Part shown: piece after piece, positions 6,266-11,956 of the stretch | Layout of the letters: the number at the start of each line of letters is the position of its first letter | Numbering within the stretch: position 1 is the first letter of the stretch | Assembly: GCA_030749275.1 (NCBI GenBank) | Contig: JASMKJ010000382.1 | Location: 1-12,033 of the forward strand | Direction of reading: 5' to 3' | DNA length: 12,033 bases | From: Acidimicrobiales bacterium | GTDB taxonomy: Bacteria; Actinomycetota; Acidimicrobiia; Acidimicrobiales; Poriferisodalaceae | Position numbers and translations under genes: made by a program | The notes under the pieces: generated by a model | What the model saw: the letters and a program-made list of their open reading frames with translations, nothing else | Told to the model about the DNA's origin: nothing | Database searches by the model: none

Positions 6266-6661
6266 TCATCTCCTAGGAGTTGACGCGGCAATAATTTCGA
6301 CTTCGATATCACCCACGACCAAAGGGGCGCCGACGGTTGTTCTGCATGGGTACGGCGCCTCGAACACGTCAAGAAATACTTCGTTCCAAATAGCGAACTC
6401 CGACACATCGGTTAGCTGCGCATTGACCTTGATCACATGATCCAGAGAGAGACCCATGTCGTCGAGCATTGAGCCGAAGTTTTCTAAAGCGACTCTGGCC
6501 TGAGTAGCGAGATCGCCACCGGTTACCTCAAATGTTTCGAGATTGATCGCCGTCATACCGCTGAAGAAATACAAGTCACCGACTTGGATAGCAGTGGAGT
6601 TCTTTATGTTGAAATTTTCGAGTGCCGCTGACGCGGAAGTGGATGAATGAATGATCGTCAT
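6266..6661 (-). CDS. RidA family protein (YjgF/YER057c/UK114)
   Basis: This is a 131-residue cytoplasmic protein of the RidA superfamily, normally a trimer with active sites between subunits. Members hydrolyse enamine/imine intermediates or, in some pathways, deaminate aminomuconate-type compounds. Visible features are 'GDLYFFSGMTAI' (about 28-39), 'ARVALENFGSMLDDMGLSLD' (about 56-75), 'VIKVNAQLTDVSEFAIWNEV' and the active-site block 'YPCRTTVGAPLVVGDIEVEI' (about 104-123), with R107 equivalent to the carboxylate-binding arginine of E. coli RidA and E122 as the usual glutamate. The frame is open 44 codons further upstream, but that part has no family similarity and crosses into the divergent VOC gene. 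The ATG at 6661 has AAGGTG about 7 bases upstream and gives the normal family length. It is probably co-transcribed with the ABM gene. The loop differs enough from canonical RidA that the reaction should be left open. Confidence 0.88.
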   Translation of the reverse strand: MTIIHSSTSASAALENFNIKNSTAIQVGDLYFFSGMTAINLETFEVTGGDLATQARVALENFGSMLDDMGLSLDHVIKVNAQLTDVSEFAIWNEVFLDVFEAPYPCRTTVGAPLVVGDIEVEIIAASTPRR

Positions 6662-6709
6662 GTCGCACACCTTAGGCCCCGATAACTTAAGGCTGATTGG
6701 GTTATGAAA

Positions 6710-6772
6710 TCTTGTGACCGAAACAGGACCGCGTTTGTGGCGAGATCGAATAGAGAGTTGTCTTGTGACCGA
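6710..6772 (+). repeat. 12-bp direct repeat, each copy with an in-frame GTG start
   Basis: TCTTGTGACCGA occurs at 6710-6721 and again at 6761-6772, exactly 51 bases (17 codons) apart. Each copy contains a GTG in the reading frame of the VOC gene. The repeat could mark a duplicated start region or a regulator-binding half-site pair. Confidence 0.6.
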
Positions 6773-7271
6773 GGAAAAACATGGAGAAGACATAGACCGG
6801 ACGAAGGAATGGGAACGTCTGCGCGCAGAACACTTGGGCTTGTCGGCTGACCGACCTTCCTCCTCCGGGCAAGGGGTCCATCACTTAGCGCTCTTGTGTT
6901 CTGACGTGGAGCGCACTATTGGGTTCTACCAAGGCATCCTTGAGTTCCCCATGACAGAACTCTTCGAAAATCGTGACTACAAGGGTTCAACTCATTTTTT
7001 CTTCGATATCGGCAACGGAAACGCTCTCGCATTCTTCGATTTCCCAGGGTTGGACCTCGCTCCATACCGTGAAGTGCTTGGATCTCTTCACCATTTAGCT
7101 ATCTCCGTCACCCCAGAACGTCAAGCGTATTTGCGTTCCAAATTGGAGGACGAAGGTGTCGAAATAGTGTTCGAGCATGCAAATTCGATTTATTTCAGCG
7201 GGCCAGATGGTGAGCGACTGGAGCTGCTCGCTGAACCTTTGGGTCAAATGAATGGTCAAGCGGTCTTGTAG
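6714..7271 (+). CDS. VOC family (glyoxalase/bleomycin resistance/dioxygenase fold) protein
   Basis: This 185-residue cytoplasmic protein has one complete vicinal-oxygen-chelate domain (two beta-alpha-beta-beta-beta modules, about residues 55-173). Putative metal ligands are H57 ('GVHHLAL'), H94 ('STHFFFDIG'), H127 ('LHHLAI') and E170 ('GPDGERLELL'), the four-ligand pattern of metal-dependent VOC enzymes such as glyoxalase I, extradiol dioxygenases and epimerases. The exact reaction is not recognisable. The start is uncertain. GTG at 6714 and GTG at 6765 are in frame and lie in identical 12-bp repeats; neither has a strong ribosome binding site, while TATGAA sits 5 bases before the first. With the second start the protein would be 168 residues, with about 37 residues before the domain. 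It diverges from the RidA gene over a 52-base gap and is followed 58 bases later by the anchored surface protein, probably in one transcript. Confidence 0.85.
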   Translation: MTETGPRLWRDRIESCLVTEEKHGEDIDRTKEWERLRAEHLGLSADRPSSSGQGVHHLALLCSDVERTIGFYQGILEFPMTELFENRDYKGSTHFFFDIGNGNALAFFDFPGLDLAPYREVLGSLHHLAISVTPERQAYLRSKLEDEGVEIVFEHANSIYFSGPDGERLELLAEPLGQMNGQAVL

Positions 7272-7329
7272 CTGTGAGCGACCAAGTTCAACCGTCTTGC
7301 CATAATCGCGTTTGTGTTGGGGAGAGCTG

Positions 7330-8175
7330 ATGCGACGACCGACCCGCTTCTTGGTGGGGATGAGTTTGGTAGGCGCAGCCCTACTCGGGTACAGCGTGCC
7401 ATCAGAAGCCCACGACCCGGTGTTTCTTACCCAAGCTCACGACTCGCCCGATGCTGGTCCTCTTCTTCCCGATGGAACTATCTCGTTCGCTGTATATGGC
7501 GGGCTTGTGGAACTGGCTGCGACACAAGGATTTCAGGCTCAACTGAAAGAGGGAGATGCACTCAATCTTTCATTGCTCATTCCTGCCGCTCCGCCGGAAA
7601 CGACATTCGAGGTGGATTCACTGCCGAGAGTCGAAGTAACCCGACCAGATGGAAGCTCGTTTTTTCTTGCGGCTCAATTTCGCGAGATGTTTCACGAACC
7701 GTTTACCAACACTCGGTACCTGCGGCTCGGCGACCACCTAGAAGTTGCCCAAGAAGGACAATACGACTTTCTCATTTCTAGCGCCCGACCAAGCCGATAT
7801 GTGGTGTCGATTGGAACCTTGGAACGGTTTGGAACCACAGTGCATCGCTACACACGGCCACTTGTTGTCGGACGATCCACCACTCCGTTGCTCGCGTGGT
7901 TTGAAACTGAGATGACGTCTGCGAATATCGAACCGGTCACCGAGACAAGCAACGCTGAAATTGACAACACACCGACCCCAACCTCAACTTCTGCTCTCAA
8001 GCGAATCGCCCCTCAAGCAGCAGAGTTAACCAGTGCCGAAGAACCTTGTGATTGTGGGCGCCCTCGACGATGGGTGGTTATTACGGCTACTGCAGCGGTA
8101 GCTGTGACGGCTATAGCGGCCTTAAAGGTCTGGGGGTACCGGCGAAACCGGAAAGGGAACGAGCCGCAGCCCTAA
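7330..8175 (+). CDS. Secreted, C-terminally membrane-anchored protein of unknown function
   Basis: I do not recognise a named family. The 281-residue product has a signal peptide (basic MRRPTR, hydrophobic core about 7-22, likely cleavage after 'PSEA' at residue 27). An extracellular beta-rich domain follows (about 28-195), including 'LLPDGTISFAVYGGLVEL' and 'QYDFLISSARPSRYVV'. Next come a Thr/Pro/Ser-rich linker ('NTPTPTSTS', about 213-221), a CDC pair (240-242), one transmembrane helix (about 248-267) and a short basic tail. It would be a type I membrane protein with its domain outside the cell. The mature protein would begin with histidine (HDPVF), with another His in 'TQAHDSP', reminiscent of N-terminal-histidine copper sites, but that is speculative. 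The ATG at 7330 has GGGGAG 5 bases upstream (7319-7324); a TTG at 7312 is an inferior alternative. Its last bases overlap the convergent HD-domain gene. Confidence 0.82.
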   Translation: MRRPTRFLVGMSLVGAALLGYSVPSEAHDPVFLTQAHDSPDAGPLLPDGTISFAVYGGLVELAATQGFQAQLKEGDALNLSLLIPAAPPETTFEVDSLPRVEVTRPDGSSFFLAAQFREMFHEPFTNTRYLRLGDHLEVAQEGQYDFLISSARPSRYVVSIGTLERFGTTVHRYTRPLVVGRSTTPLLAWFETEMTSANIEPVTETSNAEIDNTPTPTSTSALKRIAPQAAELTSAEEPCDCGRPRRWVVITATAAVAVTAIAALKVWGYRRNRKGNEPQP

Positions 8176-8798
8176 TCTTTGCCGCCAGGCATTCGACCAT
8201 CGTCATCGAGGTAAATCGAATTCATAGGTTGAGCGAACAACGACTCCACGGCTGGCACGAACTCAGTTAACGGCATTGAGTCGTAATTAGGATCAAAGGC
8301 CGTTTGATCGAACTCTTGGCAAAATTCGACCGTCAGGTCGTACGCGGGATGATCATGGAACTGATCTCTCATGTTGCGATCTAACCCCAAATAATGGAAA
8401 AAGTTGTAGCCCTGAAAGATCGCATGCTTCTCGACCATCCAAAGGTGCTCTTCGGATACGAAGGGCTTGAGAATCGCTGCAGCGATGTCTTGATGGTTGT
8501 AGGAGCCGAGCGTGTCGCCGATGTCATGGAGAAGCGCACACACCACGTACTCATCGGACTTGTTGGCGCGGTATGCGCGAGTGGCTGTCTGCAGTGAATG
8601 TTCCAGCCGGTCGACAGCGAAACCACCGTGGTCGCCTTCAAGGAGTTTGAGATGATTAAGTACCCGACTTGCGACGTCGGCAGCTAAATGCTGGTTGTGG
8701 GCTGCAATGATCTGCCACTCGAATTCAGTCGCTTCGGTCATCGCTCCGAATGTCGCAGACTGCTCGAGTAGGTCACCATTGTCGTGGGAAGCGTTCAT
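8172..8798 (-). CDS. HD-domain protein, probable mixed-valent di-iron oxygenase (PhnZ/TmpB/MIOX-like)
   Basis: This is a 208-residue cytoplasmic HD-domain protein. Metal ligands are readable in the order expected for HD-type mixed-valent di-iron oxygenases: H67 ('RLEHSLQTATRA'), H91-D92 ('ALLHDIGD'), H102 ('YNHQDIAAAIL'), H125 ('EKHAIFQGY') and a late aspartate, probably D164 ('CQEFDQTAFD'). PhnZ and TmpB, which cleave hydroxylated phosphonates, and myo-inositol oxygenase use this set; other HD proteins are phosphohydrolases. The spacing around H67 matches PhnZ, but the PhnZ substrate residues Tyr24/Glu27 fall at H57 and F60 here, so phosphonate cleavage by that mechanism is not supported. 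The ATG at 8798 has GAGGA just upstream; a TTG at 8825 would add nine residues. The stop overlaps that of the convergent anchored-protein gene. The substrate is unknown. Confidence 0.83.
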   Translation of the reverse strand: MNASHDNGDLLEQSATFGAMTEATEFEWQIIAAHNQHLAADVASRVLNHLKLLEGDHGGFAVDRLEHSLQTATRAYRANKSDEYVVCALLHDIGDTLGSYNHQDIAAAILKPFVSEEHLWMVEKHAIFQGYNFFHYLGLDRNMRDQFHDHPAYDLTVEFCQEFDQTAFDPNYDSMPLTEFVPAVESLFAQPMNSIYLDDDGRMPGGKD

Positions 8799-8893
8799 TC
8801 GGTCCTCTTGTTCCTGGTATTCCAACGTTACTTGGTTGTCGCCGGGCCGGTCTTATTGGGGAATTACCGACAAGAAAGATACGTAGCAGCGAT

Positions 8894-8915
8894 GGAGGGC
8901 ATAATGAGCCGGTGA
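8894..8915 (+). promoter_or_regulatory. Composite start region: GGAGGG, CATAAT and a three-codon frame
   Basis: Three overlapping signals precede the lipoprotein GTG at 8912. CATAAT (8900-8905) matches the -10 consensus at 5 of 6 and ends 6 bases before the GTG, as at the leaderless LLM gene. GGAGGG (8894-8899) is a strong Shine-Dalgarno sequence placed ideally for an ATG at 8904. That ATG opens a frame of only MSR, whose TGA (8913-8915) overlaps the GTG as GTGA. The region therefore supports either leaderless initiation or translational coupling to a minimal leader frame. Confidence 0.45.
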
Positions 8916-10831
8916 AGTCGCGGGGCGCCTGTATCGTATTTTTGTTTTTGTTGTGTTCGTGTTCCAACGCAGGGGACTCTGCTACGACCGAACGCCCTGA
9001 CAGCGCCACCACCACTGAACTTTTCGATACCTCGGTGACAGAAACGTCGGTGAAATCCGCTGAAACCGCGACAACTGTTGGATCAGATGAGGGTGTCAAC
9101 GATCTTGAACTAACAGTTATTGCACCCGCACTCGTCAATAGCTATTCGCAGTTCGAAATTTCTGTTGTGGCAGAGGAAGAGATAGCTAACACCCAAATTG
9201 TTTCTGATCGGTTTGTGGTGCTGTCTGCAACACAACAATCAGTTACCGCTGTTAGTCCCATTGTCCAACAAAACGAAACGATCGATTACTTCATTGATGT
9301 CACCGCTGCGGACGGGCGATCAAAGAGGATCTCACTTCAAATAGAGGTGGTCCTTTATGAACACGATGTAGCACGCACCCGACACCTCAACCCAGTAGAC
9401 CTAGAAGGCACGAGCACCGAGGATTACGCGGTCTTCAATTTTGGGTTTGAAACCGTTTTCGTTAACGAGCGTTACAACGAAACCTATTGTTACCCAACTG
9501 TTAATGACTGCAACGATCTGGATGGATCGTTTACTGCCGACGCACACAACATGATGGTCGGAGACTTCAACGGAGACGGCCACCAAGACCTAGTCGTCGG
9601 ATGGGTCATATTTCCCCACACGCTCACTCACAAAGAACGAAGCACAGTGAGGGTGTACCTCAACGACGGAACAGGTCGACTCATCGCTGACCCAACGATC
9701 TACTCTTCGGGAGAGCCACCAGAACGCAACATGTCGTACCGGCTAGTAGTTGACGACTTCAACCAGGATGGAGTCGACGACATCTTCGCCGGATCACAAG
9801 GGTTACTCAAACTCCTCCCAACCGGCGAGAGAATCAGCGACATGGATCCGCACGTTTTGCTGCTATCTCGTGACGGCAAACTCTTTGACGCCTCAGACAC
9901 CATCGACTACCGCGGCAACAGATTTTTCGCCCATGATGGTTCGTCAGGAGACATAAACGGTGACGGCTTCCCAGACATCCTGGCTGCTCGGACTTTGTTT
10001 CTGAATGAAGGCGGAGCAGGGTTTGTGAATTCAATCGAACATCTCCCTGAGGCAATGCGTCGGACCGACCACTACGTCATGTCGTCCCTACTTGAAGATT
10101 TCAATGGCGATGGTTTGGCCGATCCTGTCCTTTTTTGGGGAGACGAAACAGATTCCCTGAACCCCTGGCCAGCACAAATAGCTATCAGCGACAAGGACAA
10201 GCCGAGCGTTCAATGGGAGGTCCGCAGTCTGCCCACGGGACGGTTCGGACCGGGCACCACCAAATTCAACCACGCAGCCACCGCGGACATCGACGGTGAC
10301 GGAGATACAGACATTGTCATTGGAACGACGAGGGCAGGAAGCCTCTACTACGTCGGAAGATTCATGCAAATCCTCCGCAACGACGGCTCAGGCAATTTCA
10401 CCGATATCAGCCAAGAGGCAATGGGGGAACAACCAAGGGCCTTGAATTACAAGGATCCAGGCATCGAGGCGCAGTGCACCGTCTGGGGAGAAGGTCAAGT
10501 AATTCTCCTCGACATAGACAACGACGGTGACATCGACATTACAGACCGAACACACGGTGGCGCGAACGGCGACAAAAAAGCTTGCCCTGGCATAGAAATC
10601 TATTTGAACGATGGAAACGGCAGCTTTTCGCGTGACGAATCCGGCCAACTAGCTTGGGTTCGCCAACACCAAATTCCCGGCTTTGTGGCTTTGACGCCGG
10701 AAGGTCATCAGATTGGTAACGCCATTCCAATAGACCTTGACGGTCGTTTCGGAATTGATTACGTCGCCCAAATACGATCCCCGTGGGGAGGACTTTACGC
10801 GTTTCTCTACCAGGTGATGTCGGTGAGGTAA
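8912..10831 (+). CDS. FG-GAP/VCBS repeat lipoprotein (integrin-like beta-propeller)
   Basis: This 639-residue exported lipoprotein starts with a short signal peptide and lipobox (L14-C15-S16-C17, lipidation expected at C17), followed by a Thr/Ser/Glu-rich linker to about residue 62. A beta-sandwich-like segment (about 64-150) precedes the propeller. Six canonical Ca-binding loops of the D-x-D/N-x-D-G-x-x-D type begin at residues 218 (DFNGDGHQD), 282 (DFNQDGVDD), 347 (DINGDGFPD), 396 (DFNGDGLAD), 459 (DIDGDGDTD) and 534 (DIDNDGDID). A degenerate seventh lies at 608 (DLDGRFGID). Together they suggest a seven-bladed calcium-stabilised propeller on the outer face of the cell membrane, typical of adhesion or carbohydrate-binding proteins. 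No catalytic domain is seen. The frame is open upstream to 8750, but those 54 residues would bury the signal peptide and overlap the divergent HD gene, so GTG 8912 is chosen. It converges on the TauD-like gene. Confidence 0.87.
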   Translation: MKSRGACIVFLFLLCSCSNAGDSATTERPDSATTTELFDTSVTETSVKSAETATTVGSDEGVNDLELTVIAPALVNSYSQFEISVVAEEEIANTQIVSDRFVVLSATQQSVTAVSPIVQQNETIDYFIDVTAADGRSKRISLQIEVVLYEHDVARTRHLNPVDLEGTSTEDYAVFNFGFETVFVNERYNETYCYPTVNDCNDLDGSFTADAHNMMVGDFNGDGHQDLVVGWVIFPHTLTHKERSTVRVYLNDGTGRLIADPTIYSSGEPPERNMSYRLVVDDFNQDGVDDIFAGSQGLLKLLPTGERISDMDPHVLLLSRDGKLFDASDTIDYRGNRFFAHDGSSGDINGDGFPDILAARTLFLNEGGAGFVNSIEHLPEAMRRTDHYVMSSLLEDFNGDGLADPVLFWGDETDSLNPWPAQIAISDKDKPSVQWEVRSLPTGRFGPGTTKFNHAATADIDGDGDTDIVIGTTRAGSLYYVGRFMQILRNDGSGNFTDISQEAMGEQPRALNYKDPGIEAQCTVWGEGQVILLDIDNDGDIDITDRTHGGANGDKKACPGIEIYLNDGNGSFSRDESGQLAWVRQHQIPGFVALTPEGHQIGNAIPIDLDGRFGIDYVAQIRSPWGGLYAFLYQVMSVR

Positions 10832-10870
10832 ATCGACGGTAGTCGCCGAGGTAGGAACGTTTACGCGGCC
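10832..10870. other. Convergent gap without a strong terminator
   Basis: This 39-base gap lies between the lipoprotein and TauD-like stops. The only structure seen is a short CGAC-GGTA-GTCG hairpin at 10834-10845, plus a distant GTAAA/TTTAC pair that could extend around it. There is no T tract, so termination signals here are weak. Confidence 0.3.
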
Positions 10871-11851
10871 TCAGAATGAAGCAGTTGTTGCTCCATACAT
10901 CCGTTCCTTAGTTTCTTCACGCAAAATTCCGAGCTCCTCTATGAGGGCTTTCCGACCTGCTTCAGCTTCAGGATCTTCAGGATAATAAGCTAATTCAGAT
11001 GCTGGATCGCCGGCGACTCGCGTTCCGATCAGGTACCTCGGTTTGCTGTAGTCATAAGGACGTGCCCGATGAAGAGCGCGTCTGTTGTCCCACAACAAGG
11101 TGTCTCCGACAACCCAGTTGTGGCTGTAGACACGGGAGTCATCGTTCACAACATGATCGATGAGAGACCTGATCAGTTTCCGGCTTTCTTCGCGGCTAAG
11201 TCCCGGGATTCCAAAAGCATGTCGTCCCACGAACAGGTTGGGTTTCCCCGTTTCAGGGTGGATTTTGACCATGGGCCGTAGATAGGCCTCGCCGTGGTAC
11301 ACCTCGCCATATAAGGCATCGCCGTTCGCATCGGGAAAGTCCCCGAGATCGTTTGCTTGAGAAAAATTCGTTGAATGGAACGCGCTCAATCCAGCGACCA
11401 GGTCCTTGGTGGCATCATCGAGCGTTTCGTAGCCTGACTGCAGGTCGGCTAGTTCAGTTTGTCCACCTTCATCTGGGATCACTACTGCGGACAGCATTGC
11501 TACTTTGCTCGCTATTGGTTTGTACGTTGAGTCGGTGTGCCAAGCTTCGTTTCCGACGTTGGTGCGCATCAATTGGGACTGAAGGTCATAAATTTTGCCG
11601 AAACTGCCGTCCTCATGTTTCTTCTGGTTGGCCATAGGAGCACCGCCGAATTCCAAGTCTCCAAAACGCTCACCAAATGCGATGCTGTCTTTTTCATTCA
11701 GGTGTTGATTAGGGAAGAGTAAGAAACCATGCTCAAGGAAGGCTGCGTGTAGTTCACTGAAATCGTCGTCGCTTAAATTTTTGAGATCTACACCAGTGGC
11801 GGTGGCACCGAAGGCTTTGTTGTCCATTGGAACGATTGTTATGTCAGCCAT
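10871..11851 (-). CDS. TauD/TfdA family 2-oxoglutarate/Fe(II) dioxygenase
   Basis: This 326-residue cytoplasmic dioxygenase belongs to the taurine/2,4-D dioxygenase family. The Fe(II) triad is H105-x-D107 ('NEAWHTDSTY') and H261 ('NRRALHRARPYD'). The 2-oxoglutarate contacts are T132 ('EGGQTELAD') and R272, 11 residues after H261 as in TauD. Further family marks are 'HGFLLFPNQHL' near 41-51, 'GRHAFGIPGL' at 209-218 and 'VGDTLLWDNR'. These enzymes hydroxylate next to a heteroatom so that sulfite, phenol or amine is released; the substrate here is unknown. The overall pattern is closer to TfdA/RdpA-type members than to TauD itself, by my reading only. The frame is open 26 codons upstream, but ATG 11851 has GGGGAA just before it and begins where family similarity begins. 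No partner transporter or reductase is nearby, as expected for a 2OG enzyme. Confidence 0.9.
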   Translation of the reverse strand: MADITIVPMDNKAFGATATGVDLKNLSDDDFSELHAAFLEHGFLLFPNQHLNEKDSIAFGERFGDLEFGGAPMANQKKHEDGSFGKIYDLQSQLMRTNVGNEAWHTDSTYKPIASKVAMLSAVVIPDEGGQTELADLQSGYETLDDATKDLVAGLSAFHSTNFSQANDLGDFPDANGDALYGEVYHGEAYLRPMVKIHPETGKPNLFVGRHAFGIPGLSREESRKLIRSLIDHVVNDDSRVYSHNWVVGDTLLWDNRRALHRARPYDYSKPRYLIGTRVAGDPASELAYYPEDPEAEAGRKALIEELGILREETKERMYGATTASF

Positions 11852-11956
11852 GTTGTTCCCCAGATTCCTTGTTGAGAACAGGGTAGCCAATGAGTGAGGT
11901 CCGAGAGAGGGAAGCTGCTGTCGGGGCAACTAGGAACAGGCGAGTTCGACCGATCC

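Noticed and set aside
6662..6793. A 44-codon N-terminal extension of the RidA gene
   Set aside because: It is basic and Ser-rich without family similarity, would overlap the divergent VOC gene, and a Shine-Dalgarno site decides for the ATG at 6661.
7314..7781. A 155-codon plus-strand frame overlapping the anchored-protein gene
   Set aside because: It is Arg/Ser-rich, the typical out-of-frame composition of such DNA, whereas the other frame has a proper signal peptide and transmembrane helix.
8172..8798. Assigning the HD protein directly as PhnZ (phosphonate cleavage)
   Set aside because: The residues corresponding to PhnZ Tyr24 and Glu27 are His and Phe, and no phosphonate transporter or PhnY-type phytanoyl-CoA dioxygenase homologue is present in the window.
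8750..8911. A 54-codon upstream extension of the lipoprotein gene
   Set aside because: It would place the signal peptide and lipobox internally and overlaps the start region of the divergent HD gene.
9563..10759. Regularly spaced GAC-rich DNA repeats that could suggest a CRISPR or tandem repeat array
   Set aside because: They are coding for calcium-binding loops in one continuous frame; the repeat units are short and imperfect, and the spacing varies from about 147 to 225 bases.
11852..11929. A 26-codon upstream extension of the TauD-like gene
   Set aside because: The extension has no resemblance to the family, and ATG 11851 has a well-placed GGGGAA site.
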